A stretch of DNA of 21,086 nt from Isoetes engelmannii. Its lineage: Eukaryota > Streptophyta > Lycopodiopsida > Isoetales > Isoetaceae. This document shows positions 10,011 through 18,972 of this stretch, in pieces; the stretch's first letter is position 1; every line of letters begins with the position of its first letter. Position numbers and translations under genes: made by a program. Below the pieces are notes generated by a model. That model did not search any database, was not told the DNA's origin, and saw only the letters and a program-made list of their open reading frames with translations. The DNA is taken from NCBI GenBank assembly GCA_011763485.2, contig JAANSK020273490.1:1-21086 (forward strand). The letters are read 5' to 3'.

Positions 10011-10138
10011 TGGGTAATGGATGGGCAGCGGAGTTTTACGCCCTGTAAAACCACGAGGTGGCCAACGAGTGGTGGCAGCCACGAGTTGCCACCGAGTGGT
10101 TTTATAGGGCATACAACCCCCTTGCCCATCAATTACCA
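10011..10138. repeat. Nearly loopless foldback element
   Basis: The left half (TGGGTAATGGATGGGC...TGTAAAACCACGAGG) pairs with the right half (GAGTGGTTTTATAGGG...GCCCATCAATTACCA); arms of about 60 nt match at roughly four positions in five, with almost no loop. The centre has nested CCAC/GTGG palindromes. It is GC-richer than its surroundings. No convincing target-site duplication is visible. Confidence 0.6.
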
Positions 10139-10205
10139 AGCGTAATGCATAGTTGAATTGCAATTACATCGAATATAGTAGCTTACAACTGACATTTTAC
10201 ATAAA

Positions 10206-10447
10206 ATATCATTCCATGTTATAAGTTGCATGTATTATGGAGTAATTGCAGTCAATCATGCATTACGACCGATATAACAGTCCTCTAATATCATTCCATG
10301 TTATAAGTTGCATGTATTATGGAGTAATTGCAGTCAATCATGCATTACGATATAACACTCCTCTAATATCATTCCATGTTATAAGTTGCATGTATTATGG
10401 AGTAATTGCAGTCAATCATGCATTACAACCGATATAACACTCCTCTA
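10206..10447. repeat. Triplicated 78-82 bp tandem repeat
   Basis: Units start at 10206, 10288 and 10366 with ATATCATTCCATGTTATAAG and end near CCGATATAACACTCCTCT; the middle unit lacks 4 bp. Sequence after the array (10448-10535) reuses GAGAGGAATTGACATCTCTA and GGACTT from the neighbouring 103-bp array and GATATAACACTCCTC from this one, so the two arrays formed as a mosaic. Confidence 0.85.
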
Positions 10448-10535
10448 AGAGAGGAATTGACATCTCTATAATTGAGCAAAATATTATATCCATTGCTCTC
10501 AAAGGACTTACATTGGCCGATATAACACTCCTCAA

Positions 10536-10995
10536 AAATGCTCAAAAATGCTCAGGTTACCAACAACGATTGACAACATACTCTCTTGCTAATGTGTGCT
10601 ATAGCCATATATTTTGCAAGAAAAAATTGGGATATCTCAGCATTCTGGACTGTGTATTGATCATCCAGCCATGTTGGTCTTGCTTTTATGTTAAAATTAG
10701 GCAATCTAACAACTATGTTGTATGAAATCTTATATGTTATGCTTCATAGGACACATTAAACACTGTACATGAACGATGATGAAAGCCCATGGCAGCCAAT
10801 TTAAAACATCAAGTAGCCCTATCCAAACTATATCATAACTATACCATAAGATGGCCATGTAACACAGGATGTAGTTCTATACATCAGATGAGCCAACAAA
10901 CAAATAAATTGAATTGTATTTACACTTTGGGGGATCCCCAATTATAAAGAATGGTTTAAATGTTAACTCGCAAGAAACATTTACAGGAATTAACA
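10536..10995. other. Intergenic DNA and 3' flank of the Atos-like gene
   Basis: AT-rich; includes the 3'UTR of the minus-strand gene. I find no clear AATAAA on the minus strand, so the poly(A) site is not placed. Confidence 0.35.
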
Positions 10996-11049
10996 TCAGG
11001 AATACTCAAAATACTTAGGATCTGCTGGGAAGTCGTACTCCATCATTAA
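10996..11049 (-). CDS. Atos-like gene, terminal exon (17 codons plus stop)
   Basis: Encodes [17 protein letters not shown] and TGA. It follows the acceptor TCTTTGCAG. Joining it directly to ...DADEGR restores the family ending, in which DEG is followed almost at once by an EY(D/H)FP.DP.YF motif. Confidence 0.72.
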   Translation of the reverse strand, partial: LMMEYDFPADPKYFEYS

Positions 11050-14000
11050 CTGCAAAGATCGATCATCATCAGAGAAGAAAATAGCCTTAAAACAATGAAT
11101 GAAGAATTGAACTTTTACCCTGCCCTCATCGGCATCAGAATGTCTCTGTGGAAAGACGGCTCGTAGATCACCATACAGATAGAAACGTCTTTTATCCACA
11201 TGTTCAGTTCCATTAGAGGATAGCCTGGGCAAACTTTGAGCATCATTGCAGTCTTTCTCCCTTGCCTGATTTTTACTCGGTGTACACATGAACCTCAGAT
11301 GAAGAGCGTAACGCAGCACCGTGCCACTGCATTCACCACTCCTTGTGCCATTACCAGAGGGCTTCTCTTCATTAGCATTGGGAGATCTCATATCTTTGAT
11401 AGGGAATGACTTATTGGCACTAACAGCTTTTGTCACCATTTCAGGCCTTGCTCTGGTAACTTGATCCTCTATGTCATCGCTTTTCCCATTCTTATATACA
11501 GAACGCTTATAAATTTGACCTCTATCAGTTTCCCGCATAGGCTCTTGTCCATCTTTACCAGACTGGAGCTTATTTTCCTGAAAAACAGTAGTTTTTCTTG
11601 GAAAAGAATATAGCCTTTCCTTTGAAGGGGATGCTGCCAATGACACCTTTTGACGTAAAAATGTCTACACAAAACAGCAATGGACTTATTATTTGCATAT
11701 CATATCTGCTGCAAATAAATGACACTTTAAGAGGAGAAACAGCTGATTCTAGAGACCAAAGATTTCAATGTGGCACCTTTGTTCCAGGGGGCATGTCAGT
11801 AAGATCATAACTGCAGATGAAAGTATGTACAGGTGTCTTTTCCGGATTGCTCAGCACCTGCAATTGCATGAAAGGTCAACCATTAATGACTAGAATATTA
11901 GAACAATGAGAAATGACAAGAAACTATAGTCAAGACAGACAGAAAAATATGCTATCCTAGCATCCTACATACATATCTTGATGCTCAAAACATGTAACCA
12001 TCACGACCTAATCAACTGGCCAAAAAGGGAATCCCATTACTGTCTGGACCTTAATCAGCTCAATGATGTATCAGGAGGTTACCATGGTCACAAGCGTGTT
12101 CCATCATGGGTGCCTCTCTAGTTATCTATGAAAGCCCCTAGACACCTTATATCACAATAAGCTAAATAAGGTTCTCAACTTTTGGTGCCAATATGGTTTC
12201 CTTTACCGATTCAGGTGAGAAGCACTACAAATATTTACCTTAAAATATATATTGCATGTGGCTCTAGTGTTATTTCTTAAGATAGCAGTGCACATCTGTC
12301 AGTAGGCTCTTATATTTGATTATGTAATTTTAGTATCACATGCAACATAAAAGCATTCAGAAATAGGATACCAGCTGTACTCGGCCTCGAACGGGAATCC
12401 GAAATCTGTTCTTTACTGGTCGGACATCCTCATATGTCTGGGTTAAGAAACCTGCTTTTGGTTTGGTCCCAGCGGCATTTTCTGGAAGATCTATGCATGC
12501 ATAATACAGAAGTGAGGCATCTCCGTCTACGCAAGTGACACTGAATGGAAGCTTCCTCAATGGTGGGCACCAGCTACCTCCAGTAACACTCAGTAATGCC
12601 AGGAACCCATCTAATCTCTGCATAACAGGTACACGAAATTAAGTAAAAATCTAAAACTAAAGATACTCTTGTAAAAGAAAACCAAGAACTAGCAGTAAAA
12701 GGACAAGACTCGTTTCAGTTTCTCGAGCATACTATGCCCAAGTTCAAGTGTATTCTCCTTTACAGCTCATGAATGAAATGGTGACATCCAACTGCTTTAG
12801 AGGTACAACCAACTATTAAGTTTGCAAGTGCATCTGTCATTATTCAATGTAATTTTTTGCAGTCTGATACAAGCCTCCCACATAAGTTCTACATCTCATC
12901 AATTGACGAATACTGTGTCAGGAGTATTTAATTGTTAACAATACGCCATAATTATTCCCTGCATGGATGATCTCAACTTTGTCTCCTCTCTAAAACATTA
13001 GCTCCCTGAAATACTCCAGCCATGTTGCATCACTAGAGCATTCAGGGTCAGAAAAAAATCTCAAGATGCCACCTGTAAATTCCACCAATACCAATAAACA
13101 ACAATGCAAGCCACAAAGTTTTTACCTGACATGTTTTCCCTGCTAAGAAACGTCCAGAGAGCAAAGATTCTTCAAAGGAACCAACAAGGGACCTCCGAGT
13201 GGGAAGCCCATGTGAGATGGACCGAGCACCTGGAGTAGCCACAGGGAAACTTCCAATTCCAAGATCTGATACGCAATGTTCATTTTGTAGCACCCTTGAA
13301 AATGATTCTTTGCAGTCATCAAGATCCTCAAGCACATTATGAGAACCTTTGCTTTCTAATTCTTCTAAATTTATTTGCTCCCCAGTCCAACAAAAGGAGC
13401 AAGATCTTGGTGTAAGCTTAACACCTGAGTGTTGAGATTTCTGCCCATTAGAGAAACTTGAGTTCATGTCAATGGATTGTGATGACCACTTTGGTCCAAG
13501 TGGAGATAAAGAGGGTAGAGGAGCAAGCCCTGTGCGGGGATATCTCATGCATTTCAAAGGGGAATTTGATGCTTTTGTCAAATGTGCAACCCCCATTGAT
13601 AATGACCTTTTTGTTGGTTCTTCCACCTTTGTGGAATGGAGCAGCGGTCCATCTGTATTATTCCTTTTGGCTAATGACAATTCCCAGGTGCTAGCCCACT
13701 CTGAAGCACATAGAGTCCTGTCTTCAGGGCATGCTCTGGTAGATGTACAAACTTTGCTAGCAGCAATTGCAGATATTGCAGAATCATCATCAATATATCC
13801 TAATAAATTGTTCATCTCCTTACTTTCTGAGGATGATAACATCTGTTTAAGTGGCGATGTCTTCTTCCATATAGGATATGTATGAGATCCCCCAAGCCCC
13901 ATTGAAAACCCTTCTCGTCTATTAACGTTTGCAGAAGGTATACTTTGAGAAGTAGCTTGTGAAGGAGAGTCAAAACCTATAATGATGGAAGATGGTTTTC

Positions 14001-14358
14001 CTGGATTTTGTGGGAGCCTAGGGATTTGCCCTATTTGTATTTTACCACCACTAGCAGCATCTATATCTGATTGATGATTAGGTGGATATTCCCATACACC
14101 ATTGGATACATCTGGTGTATCAAAGGAAAACTCACCTGTGCACTGATACAACTCTGAAATACTTTTCCAGTTGGTACTAGCTTTTACAGGAAGTCTCATA
14201 TCCAAACCCACTGTCCTGTTATCAGTAATCAAGCTTCTAGAGTCATTCTCACATGCAGTGCTATGAACACAATCAGTCTGCCTAGTACTGTCATGTGCAT
14301 TACTAATAGCATCCCCATCATCTATATCTTCCTCAAAAGATGGCCGTATTAGACCCAT
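10996..14358 (-). CDS. Atos/FAM214-family protein, complete, five coding exons
   Basis: Multi-exon gene read on the minus strand; coding exons are 14358-13126, 12617-12372, 11857-11777, 11664-11119 and 11049-10996. All joins are phase 0 with GT...AG ends, giving about 719 aa. The first about 385 residues are low-complexity, Ser/Asn-rich and probably disordered. Then come the family signatures: [15 protein letters not shown] at about 390-404; a block with [55 protein letters not shown]; then [34 protein letters not shown] and a terminal [14 protein letters not shown]. These match the two conserved regions of Atos/FAM214 proteins (the DUF4210 and Chromosome_seg Pfam families). Drosophila Atossa is a nuclear regulator; plant members are uncharacterised as far as I know, so the role here is open. 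The start ATG begins MGLIRPSF; earlier coding exons cannot be excluded. Confidence 0.88.
11050..11118 (-). other. 69-nt stop-free intron (exitron-like) in the Atos gene
   Basis: The segment starts GTAAAAG and ends TTTGCAG, with a pyrimidine-rich stretch (TTTTCTTCTC) and a CTGAT branch-point-like site. It is 23 codons with no stop, so unspliced RNA stays in frame and would insert 23 residues ([10 protein letters not shown]...) into the most conserved part of the protein. The insert interrupts the family consensus, so splicing is likely the main outcome. Confidence 0.65.
11119..11664 (-). CDS. Atos-like gene, coding exon 4
   Basis: 182 codons after the acceptor TTTTGTGTAG. It begins [19 protein letters not shown], passes through a variable polar linker, then reaches the conserved C-terminal block [11 protein letters not shown]...[24 protein letters not shown]. 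It ends at AGG before the proposed donor GTAAAAG at 11118. Confidence 0.75.
11777..11857 (-). CDS. Atos-like gene, coding exon 3 (27 codons)
   Basis: Short exon between acceptor AATTGCAG and donor GTGCCA. It encodes [13 protein letters not shown] followed by [13 protein letters not shown], a segment well conserved across the family. It joins both neighbours in phase 0. The intron before it is 514 nt and the one after it 112 nt. Confidence 0.82.
12372..12617 (-). CDS. Atos-like gene, coding exon 2
   Basis: 82 codons. The acceptor TTATGCAG lies just upstream (intron ends at 12618) and the donor GTATCC follows at 12371. It encodes the core of the DUF4210-type region, from [11 protein letters not shown] to RGRVQL. 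The intron before it is 508 nt. Confidence 0.82.
13126..14358 (-). CDS. Atos-like gene, coding exon 1
   Basis: 411 codons from ATG at 14358 to a CAG codon followed by the donor GTAAAA at 13125. It encodes the long polar N-terminal part and ends with the conserved EESLLSGRF segment. Reading past the donor gives a hydrophobic tail and a stop that do not fit the family, which supports the splice. Confidence 0.82.
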
Positions 14359-15420
14359 GACTGGAGGAATTAATGGCTATTCACTATGAAGCTAATGTAC
14401 TTTTGTCACTCCAAAACTATAAAACAACTATAGTAGTCATCTCTTGTAACACATATCGAAATACCCTGTTCATGGACATGAGCAAAAGCAAATAAGAAAG
14501 CCTTCTATTTCACTGTTCTGTCGCATTCATAGAAGAATACTAGAACAATGAGGAACAGAACGTGATAACTAAAACATGTAACCAGACCTTTCAGAAAAAA
14601 CTTTGGCAGATTAGTCAATATGATGACTATGTCAGCTTCATCCTGGGCATTAAGAAACAGCATTGCATGACCTGCCATAAACAGCAGATAATTAAGTTTA
14701 GTGTCAACATAAATCTTCGACAGGAAAGACACTAACAGCAAGAGATGTATCCCAATAACCATAATTCCCAGAAATTGCAGACCAAACAGGAGGACAGAAA
14801 TATTATGTAAGATATGAATGAAATAATGGATTATGCACAATATCTATGACCTATCCAAATGAAACCCTAGTGCCAAACAGTTAAGATTTCGCAAACGATG
14901 AGACCCCCTAGGCAGAGGCAGTTACTTTGTGCCAATATTAGAAGATTTAATATGTACTGATAAAAAAAGCAACCTACCTGAGAAACCATGGCACTGCAAG
15001 CCCCACAATCATAAAAGATATACTCATCAACATACTAAGAAGCATACTGATGATGGAACGAAACATGTATCATAAACCACCCAAATGTCCCCCCTTGCCC
15101 TCTCAATTGATAGGTACACTTGCTGCGATAATCGGCACAAATTCTTGTACGTCCTCCTCCCTTGCAATGGAAATCCTCTGCTGCTGAGCAGTACCTCCAT
15201 ATCCTAAGATTCAATCAATCCCCTTTTCACTCACCCATAATTTACATCACCCTTCCTACCCCTATGGTCATATTCTAACATATGGACAGAATTGATTCCA
15301 TACTTTCAATGCCAGACGATCCATAAGAACAGCAGATTCCTTTCCCAGTCCCTCAAGACATGAATTTCTTCTACATCAATCCAAATCCATCCGATTTAAA
15401 GGGAAAGCATCAGTTTCCTA
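14359..15420 (-). other. Probable 5'UTR intron of the Atos-like gene
   Basis: AT-rich DNA between the putative leader exon and the start codon. I see no coding blocks, only chance ORFs such as a hydrophobic run at 14505-14840. The intron is inferred from the composition change and the donor and acceptor at its ends. Confidence 0.4.
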
Positions 15421-15425
15421 CCACA

Positions 15426-15593
15426 TCATCTGTTCTGCAGCCGCCACAGATCCTCAACATAATCCATTTGTATTGCATCATCATCATCATCTTCTCCTTC
15501 TTTGCCGGATGAAGAAGCCACAAAACAGGGCCCTCTCTCACCAATTAGTGTATTCCCCAAATACCCATTCATATTTCCACATCCCTGACCCAT
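15426..15593 (-). CDS. Upstream ORF 1 in the putative leader, 55 aa
   Basis: Starts MGQGCGNMNGYLGN and has an acidic run of five Asp before DAIQMDYVEDLW. It ends in TGA just before the possible leader donor. Its stop rules out simple continuation into the main frame. I do not recognise it; it could be a translational regulator or an alternative first exon. Confidence 0.25.
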   Translation of the reverse strand: MGQGCGNMNGYLGNTLIGERGPCFVASSSGKEGEDDDDDAIQMDYVEDLWRLQNR

Positions 15594-15702
15594 TTGATAC
15601 AAAACAAAACCCACCCAAATCCGGCAAGCAAACAGAGACCAAACTGGACAAACCCAAATCGTCAATACCCCCCATCAGATACGGCAAAACACAACACCTC
15701 AT
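15538..15702 (-). CDS. Upstream ORF 2 in the putative leader, 54 aa
   Basis: Begins MRCCVLPYLMGG and overlaps upstream ORF 1 by 56 nt in a different frame. It is open and its AUG is further 5' than that of ORF 1. No family is recognised. Two overlapping ORFs ahead of the main start would be expected to lower translation, if the leader is real. Confidence 0.22.
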   Translation of the reverse strand: MRCCVLPYLMGGIDDLGLSSLVSVCLPDLGGFCFVSNGSGMWKYEWVFGEYTNW

Positions 15703-15830
15703 CCAACTCCAAATCCCTCAAAACTACGTGGGTTCGCTTGTTAATTTCCAAGCAGAGAGGCAGAGGCGATCTGAGAGCTATGTGGCGAAGAGACAGAGCG
15801 CCTCTGCAGGGCCCGTCTTGTACTAGTTTG

Positions 15831-16223
15831 TCTGGGGGCTGTTCTTTCCACCCTTATGCTATGTATGGCTATGCTATTGCACTCTCACAGTCCAATTATG
15901 GGTGTCCCTTCTCAACTGCCTCTGTGGCTACTTACTGAGGCAAACGTGGGATCTACTTTCGGCCCTGCCCTTTACATCATCCTCCACGTCCTACCCCTTT
16001 GCTCATGAATCATATTTTCCACACTTGGCACCCTCTCCGGCCTCCTCCTAACCTCTCTTCTCTAAACTAAACTCCTAAACCAAATCATGTTTTTCCATCT
16101 TAGCACCTTCTTAGCACTAACCTACCCGCCTTTCCTGTTGAGCTGTGAACTAGTTAGTTTCTAATGGACTTTAAAAATAATAGATAAATAGATAGGAGAT
16201 AGATTGGGTAGAAATGTTAACAT
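15831..16223 (-). promoter_or_regulatory. Upstream region of the Atos-like gene
   Basis: Pyrimidine-rich DNA beyond the putative leader, with a GATA-type run (AATAGATAAATAGATAGG at about 16180). No TATA box is clear on the minus strand. Promoter status follows from position only. Confidence 0.25.
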
Positions 16224-16359
16224 CCATAATGAAGACACCTTCTTTATTCAGCCCCCTTCTGACGTGGCATCAAATCTGGCCCTCCAATTCAAGCATTCAA
16301 TGGTCAAATACGATGCCACATGAGGAGGGGGCTGAATAAGGAAGACTAGCCCCATAATG
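16224..16359. mobile_element. MITE-like foldback with 8-bp flanking direct repeat
   Basis: Arms 16239-16271 and 16312-16344 are inverted repeats, 29 of 33 bases matching (core TTATTCAGCCCCC), around a 40-nt loop. The sequence CCATAATG occurs at 16224-16231 and 16352-16359 and may be a target-site duplication, which would make a 120-bp element. An 8-bp duplication is typical of hAT elements, but no hAT-type end is evident. Confidence 0.55.
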
Positions 16360-16375
16360 CTCTTCTTCTTTCTCG

Positions 16376-16628
16376 CAATCCTAACCACCAAAAACTCACA
16401 AGGTGGCCCCAAGGAGAATCCTTCCTTATCCCTTTAAACTATTTCTAACAATCCCAACCACCAGAAACTCACAAGGCAGCCCCAAGGAGAACGGTTGCTT
16501 ATCCTCCAAACTATCTGCTTAGGCATCTTCTAATCTAATCGAATCTATTGCCCTAAGGAGAACAGTTGCTTATCCTCCAAAGTCTATGCTTAGGCATCTT
16601 CTAATCTAATCGAATCTATCGCCCTAAC
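16376..16628. repeat. Local array of about 72-bp diverged repeats
   Basis: CAATCCTAACCACCAAAAAC recurs as CAATCCCAACCACCAGAAAC 73 bp later, and AAGGAGAACGGTTGCTTATC recurs as AAGGAGAACAGTTGCTTATC 71 bp later, followed by the shared CTTCTAATCTAATCGAATCT. The last two units are much closer to each other than to the first. Confidence 0.75.
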
Positions 16629-18465
16629 CTCTCGTGGCCACCACCGAATCCTCTACAAGGAGGGCCCAGAGAGGCTGGACGTCCTCGCCGCCACATCTTA
16701 CATCTTTGTCTTCATTATACCACTTGCCCAATTGTTTTCACCCGAAATTGTCTCCCTAAAGAACCTGCCAAAGTCTCCACCTTGTCCATTATGCCTATTG
16801 TTCTGCACTACAGGCCTTGCAACACTCCCCCTTCTATTTCATCCCTGTTGTCACAGTGTGGACCCAAATAGTGCGCTCGAATCTTGATGCTTTTATAATG
16901 CTTTGGAAGTCTATGAAGTGTTCTCTGTCATATGAAGCTTGGCTTAAGATATTCTGTAGGAGGCTTCAAAACAATAAGAAAGTGGTGGCCCCATGTGAGG
17001 CAATGTGCCTCGACGATTCACAAAGCTCTTTCCCACTCGATTTCCATAGTTTTTGGGTTGGCTTTCTTTGCTTGAGAACTGTATATGCATAACTTAATAG
17101 GATCCTTTATAGTATGTTAACTTCCATGCATACATATATGTTTCTTACACGACAATGATTAAATTATGCCATTGTCACACGTTAACATGTACACACGTTA
17201 CCAAGTACACAACTTTACCTTTTATACACTAGTATTGAGGCTCGTCATTCGTTGATCCATGCAATATAATATTGAGAACTTATGTTTGGTTATTTAGGCC
17301 ATACAATTAGCTATACATACTTAAGATCCTCATGAAATTAGTTAAACAGTGCAGTGTATTTGTCAGATGGCATTGGATATAACATTCAATTTCTTGAGTA
17401 CGACATGATCGAGGAGGAGGAAATAGAAAAGCATTTTTAATGTCCTCTGGAAACCATTTTCCACGATTTGTTTGATATTGCAACACATTGCTATCCAGTG
17501 TTACCCAAAAATATAGTTAAGTATAGTCAAATCCTTTCCTTCACAAGTTTTGGCTTTTTACAAAGTTCTTTTAGCTTTATGTTTTTCTTACCTTAACATA
17601 TACAAGAAATGAATTGCGGCAGAAACATTTCTCTTTGATAGCTTGCTTATTAGTAATAGTGTCTCGTTCTACATGTTAGTACTCAGAGCCCGTTGGATTC
17701 CTCAAATTCTCTGAAGATTCTCTTGCAGTGTTAACAAGGTGTTGTCGCACTAGGGGTTGTCCTTTAGGAGGTGAAAACTGATGGGCAGACATTAAAAGAA
17801 AGATTAGTATATAGAATTATCAATAAATTCGATATAGGCATGTGAGATATATCTTGAAAAAATGGAGAAACCTTAGAAATTGAAAATCCACGGAAGGCTT
17901 AAACAAAGTAGCTAGCAGCAATTATTAAGTTCATAAACTCATATCGTAGTGAGAGATCATCCATTCTTGTGCCATCAGTATCTATTGCCTGACATAAGGA
18001 AAAACAAAATCCCTTGTAACAAGCAAAAAGAGGTGCTAGATGGGTTGGCATTCCAATTGCAGAAAGAGTACAAAGTAAATGGTACTTCAGATAACAAAAA
18101 TCAATTGTTCTAAGATGTTATATAATGAGAATAATTGTCAAAGTAGAAGATAAAACCAAATAATATTGAAGAAAACAGGTTCTGAATTCGAATGAAGGAA
18201 ATCATGTGAAAGAGATAATATAAACAGTTAGAAAACATGTTGCAAATACTGTGAAGCAAACAAAACTTGGCTACATGTTATTGAAATTTGTTCATCTTAT
18301 AATTCTTGACTAAACATGACAGTTAAGAATAAGGTATTCAGTGATTCATCTGCAGGGGAATACTGGCTTATACACTTGAGCAACTTGAAGATCACCTACA
18401 GATGATAAAAATACAAGAGATAATGAATAATTGGTTGAGTCTTGATACTTAATCTATGGTTCGTG
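16629..18465. other. Long stretch without a supported gene
   Basis: AT-rich. A frame of 91 codons at 16817-17092 has no recognisable features. A second stretch at about 17345-17580 stays open for roughly 75 codons with one stop (see findings). I see nothing else. Confidence 0.3.
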
Positions 18466-18469
18466 ATGG

Positions 18470-18533
18470 CCTAGGTTATTTCTTGACCTAGGTTATTTTT
18501 GAATTCAGATACTTAAATCGACCTAGGTTATTT
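18470..18533. repeat. Three copies of CCTAGGTTATTT
   Basis: The 12-mer occurs at 18470, 18487 and 18522, in DNA just upstream of the second Copia relic. Confidence 0.6.
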
Positions 18534-18679
18534 TTAGGTTGATTATTTTTTAGCATGGATATTTCTGTAAAGTTGACCATGCTGCTACACGGTCGAATCT
18601 GAGAAAGACAAGTATGATTTATAAGGCACGGTCGAAATAGACCTTGCCACAGAAATCTGGAAGTCCGGAGGCTCTCCCA

Positions 18680-18945
18680 GAACCGCCGGACATCTGTAAA
18701 TAAAACAAGTTGTAAATATGACAATAGATACAGTTTGAGATTGAATTTTGGAGCAGTGCAAGTTTTTGGTATGAGGTATTGAAAGTGTGAAATATTTGTA
18801 TTCATAGAAATCGTGCTCATTGAATAACGAGCTACAGTGATTTACTGATTGAAATAATGACATGTTTTAACCATTAAAATATTTCAAGGTGTATCATGGT
18901 TAAACTTATTTGTGATATACTAATCCCATTGTTGAAAACCTGTCA
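18680..18945 (+). mobile_element. Probable 5' LTR (3' portion) of a second Copia element
   Basis: AT-rich DNA ending ...CCTGTCA one base before a Copia primer-binding site and 5' of gag. The right end (CA at 18944-18945) is well placed; the left end is a guess because no second LTR is present. Confidence 0.45.
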
Positions 18946-18946
18946 T

Positions 18947-18958
18947 TGGTATAAGAGC
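18947..18958 (+). other. tRNA(iMet)-type primer-binding site
   Basis: TGGTATAAGAGC differs by one base from TGGTATCAGAGC, the standard Copia primer-binding site complementary to initiator tRNA-Met. It directly follows the LTR end. Confidence 0.72.
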
Positions 18959-18972
18959 AAAAGGTCATAGCC

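Larger units (their letters stand above)
15423..15830 (-). promoter_or_regulatory. Probable 5' leader exon of the Atos-like gene
   Basis: GC-richer, pyrimidine-rich DNA about 1 kb upstream of the ATG, with sharp contrast to the AT-rich stretch between. Read on the minus strand it looks like a plant 5'UTR and ends at a possible donor (GTAGGA from 15421). A matching acceptor (ATTCCTCCAG) lies two bases before the ATG at 14358. The leader, its right edge and its link to the gene are inferred; an RNA read is needed to prove them. Confidence 0.4.

Noticed and set aside
9821-10163. Several overlapping minus-strand frames sharing NGYRDVNSSLDTNRASYI
   Set aside because: They arise from the 103-bp tandem duplication and the foldback; no start context or family similarity.
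10246-10437. 63-codon frame with an internal peptide repeat
   Set aside because: The peptide repeat is a by-product of the DNA tandem repeat at 10206-10447; the unit lengths are not consistent multiples of three.
11050-11118. Treating this segment as ordinary coding sequence of exon 4
   Set aside because: It is open in frame, but it breaks the conserved C-terminal block, and consensus splice signals sit exactly where removal restores that block.
13466-13885. Open frame of 139 codons on the plus strand
   Set aside because: It lies antisense to exon 1 of the Atos-like gene and has no features of its own; the minus-strand frame carries the conserved family motifs.
14505-14840. Hydrophobic 111-codon minus-strand frame resembling a membrane protein
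   Set aside because: It lies in AT-rich DNA that is probably a 5'UTR intron; the hydrophobic residues follow from T-rich codons and no pattern of a known family appears.
15473-15938. Plus-strand frames beginning MHHHHHLLLL and nearby
   Set aside because: The His run is the complement of an Asp-coding GAT repeat on the minus strand; the frames have no other support.
16817-17092. 91-codon plus-strand frame
   Set aside because: Length is within chance for this composition and no motif, splice context or homologue could be recognised.
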